Positions 43,752 through 55,974 of a stretch of DNA of 64,000 nt are shown here, one piece after another. Position 1 is the stretch's first letter. The number at the start of each line of letters is the position of its first letter. Source of the stretch: Pseudeuparius sepicola (Eukaryota; Arthropoda; Insecta; Coleoptera; Anthribidae); contig OY987298.1 in assembly GCA_963920635.1 (NCBI GenBank), forward strand, positions 141,024,257 through 141,088,256, read 5' to 3'. Under the pieces are notes generated by a model that did no database searches, was not told the DNA's origin, and saw only the letters and a program-made list of their open reading frames with translations. Made by a program: the position numbers and the translations under genes.

Positions 43752-45656
43752 ATTCAGTCAAACGGTAGTTTAAAGTGGAAAGTTTTGGTGTAATTGTTTT
43801 TAGTGGTTTCTTTTATGTTTTTTGAGGTGCCTGAACGCACGAATCTGAAGTTGTCCAACAAAAATTTTCGCGGCAAATATAAGAAATCACTAAAAATAGT
43901 GTTTTTAGTGGTTTTCACCTTATAGCTGGCAATGCAAGCTACTTACGCAAAAAGAGATTCTGTAGTAAAATAAAGAGAAGAAAATTATCTACAATTTAAC
44001 TCTCTTAACATTTTTTTATAATTCATATGGTTTCCACGCAAAAGAGTATTGAAACATGGAGGAACTTATTCAGTATTTTTTTTTTAAACAGCAAAAGACC
44101 ACCATTAATTTACAATTTTTATTTCATATAGGTAAATATTATTGTATAAGCTAATAAAAGACATGCATTTCTGTACAATTTTTATGTATTTATGTATACG
44201 AGCCCTCTTAGACACGGCTTGAGTGTGTGAGTGGTGAATATTTCAATTCGAACTTTGCAATATATTGAGAATATTTTGGAAATATTCGGTTCTGGAAAAA
44301 CGAATATTGGTTTATTTTATATTTCCCGGAAATTTTGTGAGAAAGTTCGCAATTTTCAAGCCGAAAATTCATATCGAATATACAGGGTGTCCCATAACTT
44401 ATCCGCCAGAAGGCAACAGGTGGTACTAGACGTCAAAATACACCATGTGAGCCAAAAATACCTTAGTAAAATGTTGCTCGTTTCAAAGATACAGGGTGTT
44501 GAAAATGAAACTTGATTTTCGAAAAATTGCAATAATTTCGAAGATTAGAAATCCGAATTCATTTATTATTAATTAGGAAAAATTCAACAAGCGACCGATC
44601 ATATTAAAAATGCTGAAAATACCTTCCCGAATGTGAGGCGTCATTTAATAAAGAGCATAAGAAAGTGACTTGAGGTAAACGGGGGACATTTTCAATACCT
44701 GTTGAAGTAAATTTCAAAAAACATTTTGTATTTTGAATAAATTGCGTTGTATTTTCGAAGTTTGGATTTTTTTCAGTGTTTCTACATTCAGAGACGAATA
44801 TCTCACAAACGGCTTGCGGTATCGATATTGACCAAGAGTAGGTATGTTTTTTACATCGTCAAAACATTCCTAGCTTCACAGGGTAAAATATTATGCACAA
44901 TTTAATTCATCACGAAGTTCGCACCAAGCGCCCTCTAGGAACTAGGTTCAAACTAGTACCGAATTCGGATTTCTCACTTTCGAAAACCAAAGTGTGTCAA
45001 TTTTGAATAAGATACCTTCAACGGTTTGAGAATTAGATATTGAAATTTTTCGAAAAACAAGTTTTTTTTTAACACTCTGTATCTTTTAAACGAGCAACAT
45101 TTTACCAAGGCATTTTTGGCTCACACGGTATATTTTGACGTCTAGTACCACCTGTTGCCCTCTGGTGGATAAGTTATGGGACACCCTGTATATTCGCCCC
45201 TATTCTTAACGTTTTGTGGGTTGTATAGCATAACACAGCGCCTAATGCAGCGCCCCCTAGTATTTCTTTAGAGGGCACTGCCTGGTGTTATGTTTATTGG
45301 AATGTTTCTGTTTTCAAAAACTACTTATTTCCTTATTTCTATCATTTCGACACCCTTTTGCGTGGAAACCATACGACGTACAAAAAATGTTAAGACAGTC
45401 AAATTGTAGATAATTTTCTCCTGTTTATTTTACTGTAGGGCGTAAATAGCTTGCTTTGCAAGTTATAAGCTGTAAATCACTAAAAAACACTATTTTTAGT
45501 GTTTCTTTAATGATTTCTCATATTTGCCGTGAAAATTTTTGTTGAACAACTTCATATTCGTGTTCAGCACTTCAAAGAACATTAAATAAACCACTAAAAA
45601 CAATTACACCAGAACTTTCCACTTCTCACCCTCCTTGTGTACCATTTGACTGAACT
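43752..45656. mobile_element. Outer foldback enclosing a TA-CAGGGTG foldback (about 1.9 kb)
   Basis: The ends ATTCAGTCAAACGGTA and complement TACCATTTGACTGAAC pair. The arms continue through GTGTAATTGTTTTTAGTGGT, ATGGTTTCCACGCAAAAG and their complements. The inner 44383-45188 hairpin lies close to its centre, offset by an extra 250 bp or so in the left arm (44060-44380). Confidence 0.78.
44383..45188. mobile_element. Nested foldback element, TA-CAGGGTG family (806 bp)
   Basis: The ends are TA-CAGGGTGTCCCATAACTT and complement. The arms carry CAGGTGGTACTAGACGTCAA and complement. At mirror positions 44492 and 45079 the phrase AAAGATACAGGGTGTTGA and a slightly changed complement (AACACTCTGTATCTTT) mark an inner hairpin of about 588 bp. 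The 94-residue frame near 44231-44515 is an artefact of arm sequence. Confidence 0.88.
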
Positions 45657-46384
45657 AATTCTGTAACAAAAGTAGGTACCTGGTAATAGAAATATCACCA
45701 CATATAGAAAACGCAAGCACACATGGTAGTCCTAAAAAGAGCAGTTTCTTAACTCAGTTATTATGTAAAGTAATCCACCAGTTAGTTACAATGGCAAGAT
45801 ACGAGGCAAAATAGAACACAAAACTGCACTTTTTTGCTTAAAACGCGTTCAAAGTAATAAGAGTAGGTAATGCGTTTAGTTCCTCTCACCAAGGTCCCTT
45901 ACGCAACGCCCAGCAGTTATAAGGTCTTTCTCGTTTCTCCACGCTTTGGTGAAGATCCGTCGTTAACGGCGAAACATATCTCCTAACATGTCAATTGGCG
46001 GGAAATCAACCGTGGCCAAAGCCTCGAGAAATACCTCAACACCGGCAGAATATGCGCGGCCACAAAGAACGGCGCCGCAAAAATGATTATCGTTAATGGT
46101 GGTATTTGGAAAAGGCAATTATGGGATTTCATAACGCGTCCTTCGTCATAAATTTCAGATTTTAAAATATCAGGTTGTAGTGACAGTGCTTTGTGTTTCG
46201 ATCTTAGTTTTCATAAGAACAATGCATGGCCCATGGGTCACTAATACACCATGCAAAAAATGTTCAACATTGTCCAGCCAGTATATAGGTACCGAAAGGT
46301 ACTACACCAAAAATTTTGAATTTTGATATGTGCATTTATTGTTCGAAGTACCTCTGACTTTGGGAATGGTAATCTTGTAAAGCT
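45657..46384. other. Unclassified DNA; possible Penelope-type relic
   Basis: Around 45950 the text GGTGAAGATCCGTCG...CGGCGAAACAT loosely resembles the GAAAC motif at 30565, without an intact core. No gene is seen. Confidence 0.3.
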
Positions 46385-46530
46385 TCTGTTAGGGCATTTC
46401 TCAGGCCTAAGTTAGAATATGTGTGTGGTTTGGTGTCTTGGATATAGGGTCCATTCGACAGATTTAGAAGGCATTCAAAGACGTTTTCTTATAAGTATCT
46501 ATGTTATAAACAGGATAACAGGATGGTTCT
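46385..46530 (+). pseudogene. LINE reverse-transcriptase fragment (thumb region)
   Basis: Two short frames separated by a shift read RAFLRPKLEYV and then VHSTDLEGIQRRFLISIY. They match the LR-x-KLEY and IE-x-IQRRF blocks that follow the catalytic domain in CR1/Jockey-like reverse transcriptases. Stops and shifts make it a relic. It may belong with the 3'-end sequence at 47610-47925, split by the foldback 46760-47605. Confidence 0.5.
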
Positions 46531-46759
46531 TATCTTAGACGTAATCCGGCATCCTTAGAGTAGTTGACTAATGATATTTTAGGCTGTACGAGTATGTTGA
46601 GTTATCTAAATTTTCTGGTTCGTAGGTCATCATCTAGACAAAGTAATATCATTGAGTAAAATAATAAAATATATATTCTTTTACTCAATGGTAATACTTA
46701 CTTTTTATTTGCCTGTGCCAAGAACTAACGTCTTGAAATTCTGGCCCATTTATCCTGAA

Positions 46760-47605
46760 CCGACACTATATTAAAGACCCGAGCATGACGTCATATTTCA
46801 TTGTTGTTTGCGGACTGGGGTGGCGCCACTCGACGAAAAAAATGGCCCCTTATTATAGGTTATAGGGGGGTTCTCTGTGATTATTGGTATGTCAGTTACT
46901 GACGTTTAAAATGTCCCAAATTTTAAATATCCAGCTTTATTACGATATGCCTTCTTTTTACGGTAACGAATTGTCTTTGCGTCCAGTATTTAGCAGTTTT
47001 GTCCTATTAACACAGCTTCTATGGGTAGATTTGTTTATGATAACATGAAATTTCCATGCACATGAAGAAAATTGCATGCACACTGCAGAGACCATTAGGT
47101 GAATTACAGAAGAATAAACATTATTTTGGAATCATGGGATGATTTAATCAACCAGCTGAAAAGCGAAAATTCTAGATATTATTTTGGAAGAGTATTTTGT
47201 AACGTATGCAAGAATGAAAATAGAAAATTTTGTTTATAGCTCCAAAGCGAACCAATAGTCCTCTATATAAAGAAGAAACTAAAAAATCTAATGCATTTTA
47301 TGCTTACTTACACTACAACTAGCCATGGACTTCATTTTAAACCAACAAGTAAAAATACTCTTGCTTGCTTTTTAGACTAGCTTTTCCGAAGAAAATGTAT
47401 GGAAATATGCCATGTGAACTTGTCAAATTAGAGGGACATAACAGAGAAATATTTTTTTTTAATTTGGATATTAAATTCGTTGTAACAGACACATTTGCAT
47501 GTTTTTATTTTATAAAAGATTCTGCAAAAATGGTGTTTTAACATTAACCACCGTGTAAATTTGTGTGTGTATGCACAGGTCTTTAATATAGTGTTGGTCC
47601 AGATT
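46760..47605. mobile_element. Element with inverted ends CACTATATTAAAGACC
   Basis: ACCGACACTATATTAAAGACC at about 46763 is inverted at about 47575-47602 (GGTCTTTAATATAGTGTTGG). The interior does not pair throughout, unlike the hairpins. It has no transposase frame and is probably a non-autonomous DNA transposon. The GACGTCA-rich left end includes GAGCATGACGTCATA. Confidence 0.55.
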
Positions 47606-47609
47606 TATC

Positions 47610-47925
47610 AAATGTGACAACCTTTTACAGATAAGCCTGACTGTTTTGTTAATGTAAAATTGCTATTTAGTTATTGTTGTGGATAGTTGCTGTTGTGGGT
47701 TGGATATCTGTAACTTTGTGAACTTGTTCAGTTCCTAAATTACTATTTATTAATTATTAGTTATTAATTAATCCAGGTTTAAGTTTATTTTTTCTTTCTT
47801 TACGCACACCTTGTAGTCTTATTCTAGGCTATCGTAAGTATATTTTCATTCTGTAATTGGCTCTGCTGTAGAGTAATGTAACATAAATGAATGAATGAAT
47901 GAATGAACAAATAAATAAATTATTA
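47610..47925 (+). repeat. Probable LINE 3' end with AATG microsatellite tail
   Basis: A run of AATGAATGAATGAATG followed by AAATAAATAAAT at 47886-47925 terminates a T-rich stretch. Such tails mark the 3' ends of CR1/Jockey-like LINEs. The assignment is inferred from the tail alone. Confidence 0.4.
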
Positions 47926-48001
47926 CTAAGCAGGTAGTTTCAAGTGCTGCAATAAAAAAAACTATTAAGAGATTACGGGGATACCCTATATAATCCATGC
48001 T

Positions 48002-48706
48002 TATGTCACTCTGACAGGATTCGCATTTAAGGGCTCCAGAAGTCGTGTATAAGATTTGTTTATGGCATTAGGAGATTTGATCCTATATCCTATCTCCTAC
48101 AAACTTAGGGCTGCAGGGTGGTTGAATATGGAACAACAGCGTAGACTTCATGCTGCTATTCTTTCTCTGAAAACACCACCATATTTATATAATAATATCA
48201 CATACCGCTCCGATGTTCATAACATTTCGGGGTTTGCTCTCACCGCCGCGCTTCCGTACTGTCACTTTCATGAGGTGTCCTTTTCATATGACGTCTGCAA
48301 AACGTATAATCAAGTTCCTTTTGAATTTAAGCGCACCTTAGTGTTAGTGGTTTCAGAAGGGCATACCGGAGATTTCTTCTTAGTCGTGCTTTGTAAAATT
48401 TGCTTGGCACAGATACATACTTATATCCCATGTCTAGATAATTCTATTATTTTTTATTACTTCTTTTTTTGTAGCAATATAGGCAACACTCCTACTCTAA
48501 ATTTTTATTTTTTTTTTGTAAAATATTATATAGATATATTAGTATTAGTTCAGGCCCAAAATTTAATATCAGTTCCTACTGCCTTTTTGGGTCCTTTTGT
48601 AGTGCTCAGGTTTATATCTCTGTGTTTGTTATTTAGTAATAGTACATTGTATGTTGCCTGGTACTTCAATAAATGTTATTATCATTTCGTTTTTGGGCTG
48701 AGATGA
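48002..48706 (+). pseudogene. LINE ORF2 C-terminal fragment with 3' UTR
   Basis: An open frame from about 48056 reads AAGWLNMEQQRRLHAAIL, TPPYLYNNITYRSDVHNISG and HEVSFSYDVCKTYNQVPFEF. The SFSY...YNQVP block is the conserved end of many CR1/L2/Jockey-type reverse-transcriptase proteins (sequence F-S-Y-x4-x-W/Y-N-x-L/V-P). The hydrophobic, Phe/Tyr-rich stretch after about residue 95 is probably 3' UTR read through. AATAAATG near 48670 could be a poly(A) signal. 5'-truncated, not functional. Confidence 0.55.
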
Positions 48707-48729
48707 AACTACACTAGGGCGATCACCTC

Positions 48730-49552
48730 TGCCACAACCTTTTCAAACATACAAGCTCTGTACACACATGTGACAACGCCGCAGCGGGATGGATCAGCAG
48801 GTCTATGCAGTCTAGCGGGTCTAATAACGATCGTCCTTTTTGAGCAACTTTTCGGCACTTACGCTTAGTTTCTCTTTTTTTCTAATAAAATTGTCAACAA
48901 TTTTTATAATTATAATAGGTTAAGTATTTATGTTTGTTTAACATACAATAATAAAATCGGTAACAAAATATACCCAGAAATATAAGTATTTATAATAAGA
49001 ACGATTCCTGGTGTGGATAGGTACATTTTCGACAAATAATATGACAAATTTGGGCAAATAGAGAGGACTACATTTTTTGTGGTAAGTCGAATTTTAGTTA
49101 GAATCTTTCGCAAAATGCCCTGTCACGCAAATGATGATTATCTTCCCTTATGGTTAAATTTTCGTAAAAATATAAACAACAAACGCACATGAAACTGCGT
49201 TCTGTGAAGGAGAGGAATCTCTTATGATTGAAATGGCAGTTAGAGTCAATTTCATAATACATATAACTAAAGTATCTTTTGATTTTAATTAGGTAAAGAA
49301 AATTTAGCAACAATATTAAACAATGTTTAAATTATTACAAAAACTTTAATTTGTCTATTAATCATTTTGTACTTAAATTTTAGTCATTTGGAAAGCCCAA
49401 ACCGAATACAAGTCGACCGCTTGCCTTCAAGCAAAGAAAACCTAGCTACTTCAAGTTATATTATTACGATTTGACTTACAGCCAGGTATACAACTAAGTT
49501 CTAGCATCCCTCGACGATTCTAGGCATCTCGAGGCTTCAAGTTGTAGAAGAA
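48730..49552 (+). repeat. Dispersed repeat, copy 2 (see 1091-1946)
   Basis: Direct match to 1091-1946 with many substitutions and a few indels. No gene. Confidence 0.75.
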
Positions 49553-50733
49553 ACCAATAAATTCTTTCAGCCAAAATTTCTGACAATGATATTTTTTTTT
49601 ATTTTGAAAAGTATAAAAGCTAATAAATTTAATTGTATTATCCAAAGGTGATATTTTTTTAATTATGGGCCCTTTTTGGGTTGTTATATCGACTAGCCGC
49701 CGTTTATATGATAGATTTTTTTCAAAAAATGAAAAATTTATCATTGTCCGAGTATATATTATATTATTTAGTTTTTACAGTGACTTCTATAGTCACTGGT
49801 TTTTAGCAATACCAGCAATACAAATTAATGCCTACATAGGATATTGTTAATAGAGGATATTTTTCTCATTATTATACTATATTATGGGATGGTTGAGAAG
49901 AGTTCAAACGGGCAAATTTGAATATAGTGAGTGAATGATTATACGTCCTTTTCTGTGTTTTTGAGGTCAAGGAATTCAATTTGGGCAATATTTTACAGGT
50001 GGTAGTCAAAAAAAAAAGGAAAAATGTCGATATAGGTACTTATTGCAGGATTTATGTGTAATGTTGAAATTTACTGTTCCTACATAATTAATTTGTGTGC
50101 AATGTTGGAATGATTTATTGATATTTTTGAGATACCTATACTTTTTTTCCAAACACTTCACTGTACTGTGTTTTACAAGGAGTATTAGAATATTTTAGTG
50201 ACGGTTGGACAAAAAAAACATCTTGACCTAAATAAACATTCAAAAGACCTTTTTTAAACGTGCACCGAAATCGTGATCATTTCTCAAATCGCCACCGTTG
50301 TAACCCGTTATCTGGAATTCTTGACCTGATCTATTTTTTTTTTTCGCTTAAGCAGCGGGGGTCCGACATGATCCTGAATATCATGCCGAAAACCATCTAC
50401 CTTTGTCTTTCTGCGTCGTGATATGCGAACAATGAGCCGCAGATGCGACACGTCAGATATTTGCAATCGGCAACCACGCTACCGGAGATATCGCCTCATC
50501 AATCGCAATGTCGGAGAAGTGATGTGTCGAAGCATTTGACTGGCATTCGGACTCGGACGCTAGTAGCACAGAAAATTTAGCTACGCCACTGAAGGCTGGT
50601 CACAGGGTAAACTAAGGAGAACCGCTTCAAAAAGCGTGCGCAGGCGCAAATTCGATTGCGGCTTCTGCTACTCTCTGAGAGATGGCGCGGCAGTCGGATC
50701 AACTGCAGAGCCAGTAGATTTTGACGGGCGAAT
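49553..50733. other. Mixed DNA, no supported gene
   Basis: AT-rich to about 50240, then a GC-richer part (50330-50730) with CG dinucleotides but no open frame bounded by splice sites. 50568-50588 (CACAGAAAATTTAGCTACGC) resembles the hairpin at 50742. Confidence 0.4.
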
Positions 50734-50741
50734 GTTGGAAC

Positions 50742-50781
50742 CACAGAAAATATACGCTACGCGGAGCGTATATTTTCTGTG
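50742..50781. mobile_element. 40-bp perfect hairpin flanked by 8-bp repeat GTTGGAAC
   Basis: CACAGAAAATATACGCT and its exact complement (17-bp arms) enclose six bases, ACGCGG. GTTGGAAC occurs directly at 50734-50741 and 50782-50789. This has the form of a transposon reduced to little more than its two termini, with an 8-bp target duplication. Confidence 0.7.
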
Positions 50782-50905
50782 GTTGGAACATTGTTGCCGG
50801 GTTGTGCATTGTGCATCTTTTCCCCATTGGTACGAATCAAATTCTCACTCATTAAATCTTTTCCAAACCAAGTACCTATAAGCCAAAATCATAAGTATTT
50901 ATATA

Positions 50906-52982
50906 CAGGGTGAGTTTTTTTCGATGCCCACTATGGGGATCTCGGAAACTAGCAGAGCTAGAACAAAGGTTAACTGGAGAGAGAATTGCAGTTTTTAATG
51001 CTCAATCTAATGCCCTTTTTGAATTTTTAAAAAAGTTCATGGCACACTAGATATTTTGAAAATAGTGATTTTTTGCTCTTTCGTCAGATCTCTGTAGCTC
51101 TGTTATTTCTGATTATACAGAAAAAATGTAAAGGCAAAAATTGTAGAAAATTTTGGGCTTAATAAGATAATCTGATCCATTTTTTTATGTTGTTTGTGAT
51201 TTTTGAGATATAACATAAAATTGTGTTTTTTTAAATGTAAATCATAGTTGTCTGTGGCCTTATCAAATCGGCCATTTTTTGAGCTTTCCAAAGATATAAT
51301 ACTTGGCATAGTTATTATAAAAAATAAAAGAGCTACTTATGGCTTTTCTGATTTTTTTTTTAATTTTCTCAGTCAGCCATGGAATAATTTCATAATTACG
51401 TTCTATTTTATAATTAGACCTACTTCAAACTTTCTAATATTTTGTTTTTAGCTGGTAACAAAATGTAGCGGATCATCTCAATTTCAAGCAACCCTACAAA
51501 CCTACAGATTGATAGAATATGTGCTGCCATCTCTTAAGGTAGATGCAAATTACCAATAGGGGCAACGGGACGGGCAGTTTCTTTGTAACGCTGAATGTGT
51601 ATGGCCGTAAACAGTTTTTGTGCAGATTTTTTGTTGTTTCTTCGGTGCATCGAATAAGGTATGTACTTGAAAGAGTTCGAAAATCCTAGTCTACTTTAGT
51701 ACTAATAGTTGCATAGTACCCCCAGGTTTTCTACAGTGGATTTGCAAAAATTTTACTCTTCGAGTCTAGGAGTTGTTTATGTCAAAACAATGGCGTCCTC
51801 GTAACGGGTAATATCGGTCGGGATGATCGGTATTACCCGCCTGTGATCGATTTTGCCCTCATTGCTTTTTATTCTTTGCAGATGCCCCAAAAATTTTGAA
51901 AAGAAAATCAGAAAATTAGCCATAGCTCTTTTATTTTTAATAATAACTATGCCGAGTATTATATCTTTGGAAAGCTCAAAAAATGGCCGTTTTAATAAGG
52001 CCACAGCCAACTATGATTTACATTTACAAAAAAACACAAGTTTATGTCATATCTCAAAAATCACAAACAACAAAAAAATGGATTAGATTATGTTATTATG
52101 TACAAAATTATGTACAATTTTTGTCTCTACAGTTTTTCTGTAGGTATAATCGGAAATAACGGAGCTACAGAGATCTGATGAAATAGCAAAAAAAACACTC
52201 TTTTCAAAATATCTAGTGAGCAATGAACTTTTTTAAAAATCCAAAAGGGGCATTAGATTGAGCATTCAAAACTGCAATTCTTGGTAAAACTTTCCTTTGG
52301 TGTATGTCTGCCCCGATTTTGTTGAAATTTTGGGTACCCCCCTATTTTCGAGGTCCCTGAACACGAATCTGACCTCAGTTTTCGGCGCTCGGACGTAGTT
52401 TCCGAGAAAATGAATTTTCAAATTTCCTTTGACACCTCGCTTTTCACGGCGATATTTGTAGTTATAATCCGGATGAATTTTTACTGTATGCAGCTCAAAT
52501 TGATCACCACCCTATATTGCACCCTTTGCCACCTCGAAACTTCGCGAAAACCCGCGGAAGCCGCCTGTCGGGCGAAAACAGCGGCCAGGCCGGGCGTCCA
52601 CCCGGCAAAAATCTTTCAAAATTTCGTTTTTTCCGCGGGTTTTCGCGAAGTTTCGAGGTGGCAAAGGGTGCAATATAGGGTGGTGATCAGTTTGAGCTGA
52701 ATTCATCTAAATTATAACACAAATAACCCTGTTAAAAGTGGGGTGTCAAAAGGAAAATTGAAAATTCATTTTCTCGGAAACTTCGGCCGAGCGCCGAAAA
52801 CTGAGGTCAGATTCGTGTTCAGGGACCTCGAAAATAGGGGGGTAGCCAAAATTTCAACAAAATCGGGGCAGACATACACCAAAGGAAAGTTTTACCCAAT
52901 TCTTTCCCCGTTTAACCTTTGTTCTAGCTCTGCTAGTTTCCGAGATCCCCATAGTGGGCATCGAAAAAAAAAACTCACCCTG
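50906..52982. mobile_element. Foldback element, TA-CAGGGTG family (2.08 kb), with a nested insertion
   Basis: It begins TA-CAGGGTGAGTTTTTTTCG and ends ACTCACCCTG-TA. The arms include GCCCACTATGGGGATCTCGG, AGATTATCTTATTAAGCC-like and AAAAAATGGCCGATTTG-like stretches with complements; two small mirror frames near 51250 and 51780-52010 come from the arms. The right arm is interrupted at 52283-52896. The centre is near 51600. Confidence 0.85.
52283..52896. mobile_element. 614-bp palindromic element with 8-bp duplication CAATTCTT
   Basis: The ends GGTAAAACTTTCCTTTGG and complement stay perfect for at least 39 bp, to CCCCGATTTTG. The arms run on through CGAACACGAATCTGACCTCA-like text and CCCTTTGCCACCTCGAAACT to a loop of about 70 bp near 52560-52630. 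CAATTCTT stands at 52275-52282 and 52897-52904, and once in the uninterrupted opposite arm of the host foldback. An 8-bp duplication fits hAT or P-type transposition. It has no ORF beyond palindrome artefacts. Confidence 0.88.
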
Positions 52983-53739
52983 TATATAAAAGATAAAGAC
53001 ATAGATAAATCAGTACAACAATATTATATGACGCAGATATAAATAATGTCGTCACATTCACAATCTATATTTTTATTATTCAAATAAAAACGCTACATAA
53101 TTTATCGTAGATATACCTATATCTCCCGAATAATATAATTTAGGCGTGCCCTTGGCAACCCTGTCAAGTTTACTGAACAGTGAACAAGTTGATGTATTCC
53201 ACGATTAGACAAATTTGTCTATTTTAGGAATTTTGTCTCGGGGTTTATCCTATTCAAATCAGAAGATCGCCTCACAGATGATTTGTTGCCCAACTGAGCT
53301 AATTGTTCTGTAAATATCAGGCACGCCGTTTCAGTAGCCGTGTAAAGGTTAATTCGCGCCTGAATTTATCGCTTGAATCCCAAACAACTCGGCTGATTTC
53401 AGCATAATTGCAGCTTATTTACGTATGAAAAGTTTCATATTAATACCTTGTATTTATTAGGCAAATGACTGCGAAACTATTATGAATTTCGCCACAAAGG
53501 ATGTGTAATAGGCACTCCGATATATAGTTACAAACAAATTATACGGTTTGTTTAAAGATTTATAGTTATGGGAAATTGGGCATTTCCGATCTAATATTAA
53601 TTATTTCCAGTGTTTCAATTTCTACTTATTCAAGTAAGCCCACATATAGGTTATGTAGACAAAGTGTGTTTCACTTTAAGTCGAGGCAATTCCGTAATAT
53701 TCGCCGATGTTCAAAAACTCAGTTTATAGTACTCGAAGA
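52983..53739. other. AT-rich DNA, no recognised feature
   Basis: No exon or repeat boundary seen. Confidence 0.4.
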
Positions 53740-54340
53740 ACATTTTGGGTTATAATTTTTTGAAATAGTCATAAGTATTCCATGGCCTACTCTTATTAGG
53801 CATTTTTTAAGCTTTGCCTAAGGTATTATTTAACATCCTATAGCCAATGTAGCTCATACAGGAGGTACCTAGGTAACTGTCGAATAAATATGTAGATGTT
53901 ACCGTTTTTGTTTTCATGGCATTCTTGGCACGCATAACTTGATTGATAGCTTCAAGAATTAATTAAGAATGGAGAATGGTGGCTCCAATTGCAAGGAAAT
54001 GTTAATATGAAATATATTTTTCCAAAGGAGACTACTCGTACTAGAATTCAGTGAAATTCCAATTTTTTATTTTTGAGATAAGTTATTTTTTCATCATTTT
54101 TTTACGAATCACCTTGTTGTGTTAGGCTAGCTATACTATGTAAAGTAATACCTTAAGGCAAAAGCTTAATCGATTCACGAAAAAAAAATTGAACTATGGC
54201 CAAATCGATGGCACTATCCATTTCATTCTTAAAAAAATGCCTAATATTGTTTTGTGATTTTTGGGTGTCTTCATTTAAGTAGACTAACTAGTAGGCCATG
54301 GAATATGACTATTTAAAAATTATAAGCCAAAATGTAATAT
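53740..54340. repeat. Diverged foldback (about 600 bp)
   Basis: CATTTTGGGTTATAATTTTT...CCATGGCCTACT at 53740-53795 pairs with 54285-54340. TTTAAGCTTTGCCTAAGGTA at 53805 pairs with the stretch near 54145-54172. The arms are unequal. No termini or duplication are identified. Confidence 0.65.
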
Positions 54341-55052
54341 AGGTTGAAAAAGAGTTACATTATACCTAAATAAGAAATCTTATATTTAACACATGTGTCG
54401 ATAGAGATCACATTACATTACGTTTCCTAAACATGCGGCAAACATTTAAGGGAATATTCTTTCAAAAACATGCAAAAGTTCGGATTTTATCTCTCGAAGA
54501 CGATACCATATACAAAAAAATCAGGGCAGTTGTTTTATACAAGCGCGTTATGAAAATTGCAAAATCTACTGGGCGTTATTGTCTTGTAAAATTTCTGGAT
54601 CAAATCTAATAAGTCTAAAAGACACCCCATTAAATTATTAAGAAACTAAAATTTTTAATTAAATCTGGACATATGTTTATTTATAAGAACTTTGTTATTA
54701 TTTTGACCCAAGGAATATGTCCTTAAATTGTTGAGGCCTTTGTTTTGAAAACAGTGTAAAGGTAAAGACCATGTATACATGGTGTTTCGGGACGGGATTT
54801 ACAGGGCGACTGAGTTTTACTAAGGAAACAGAGCCACTCAAATAGTCGGAACCACTCGTCGTTTCTTTGTCTTCTTTCAAAAAAAGGCTCTTTGATATTT
54901 GATGGATATGTTTACATTCGTGTATTAAGGTTACATTTTCAAACATGATATTGAATAGTACCTCCCAAATGTGTTTTTGGTGTTTATTTTTAAATTATTA
55001 GGTTTAAAAAAACCAGATGCACCCCAAACTATAATATATTAGATTCTACATG
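54341..55052. other. AT-rich DNA, no supported gene
   Basis: A minus-strand frame at 54698-54946 has no splice context and no domain, so it is not called. Confidence 0.4.
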
Positions 55053-55228
55053 TTTGGACAAAAAAATCAACCAAATTTGATGTATCTCTTGCAGAAACAA
55101 TGTATGTACCTAAAACTATATTCTTTTTCTTCTCAAATATAAAATTGCCAGAAAAATTAAGTAGGTACATAATATATTGTTTCTGCAAGGGAAACATCAG
55201 ATTTGGCAGATTTTTTGTGCAAATATGC
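55053..55228. repeat. Small foldback (about 175 bp)
   Basis: Arms around CCAAATTTGATGT...TTGCAGAAACAATGTATGTACC pair with GGTACATAATATATTGTTTC...CATCAGATTTGG. Short loop near 55125. Confidence 0.75.
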
Positions 55229-55811
55229 GCAATATTAATTAGAGATTAAAGTAAAGTTGTTGAATCTTAATAGGGTACTACGAAATTTTACAAACTTGAT
55301 TGAACAATTCCTGGTCCTGGACACTTCTTGCATAAAACCCTACGATTATTTCTAAAAATACCTAATAATTACGTAATTAGCAAGTTTTAAGACATTCTTC
55401 GAAATTTGGTGGGAAAGCACTTATATGACGTCACAAGTTCTTTAAAAAGGCAATTTGGCAACATGGCGATACTACTGAAGTGCTCTGAGACATAAACTTA
55501 TTCTACGGTGGAAGTTGCAAGGAACGCTGAAATTTCAAAATTCTAACCTCATCAGACTATCAGACCTCATCAGTAAAACCACATTTAGTGAAGAATTTTT
55601 TTTTGTATATATTCAGTGGCGGTTTTCTGCAAATTTTTTTGGCAAGGTTGGTCCTAGGTATATACGGAATTCGGACTCGGTACTTCTAAGCACTATGACG
55701 CCTTCATAAGAACGCCTTCGAGATGGTCCCTATAGCCCCAAGTTCTCCGTTTATTAATAACTCATAATACTTTTAACTATTACTATACAACATACAAACC
55801 TATATGCAGTT

Positions 55812-55974
55812 TTATTCCACGAATTTCGGTAGATCCATGAAAGCATCAAATTTCGGCAAATTATCGGATTGCACTTTCACGTAATGGACGGCGAGCGAGA
55901 TGCTGTTTGTTTGTGCTTTTAGGGTACAAATATAGTGGCTAGTCGTACAAGAAGGCGTTACATTTGGAAACCTA
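55812..55974 (-). CDS. Candidate 3'-terminal coding exon, product unknown
   Basis: The minus-strand acceptor CTGTTTATTAG precedes an open frame reading FPNVTPSCTTSHYICTLKAQ, then TNSISLAVHYVKVQSDN and KFDAFMDLPKFVE before the stop. The hydrophobic/polar alternation looks like beta structure. The stop TAA falls within AATAAA, so the poly(A) signal would overlap the last codon, which is compact but possible. No family is recognised and no preceding exon was found within the window on this strand. Confidence 0.38.

Noticed and set aside
54698..54946. 82-codon minus-strand frame
   Set aside because: No splice sites, no domain, low-complexity surroundings. It may be chance.
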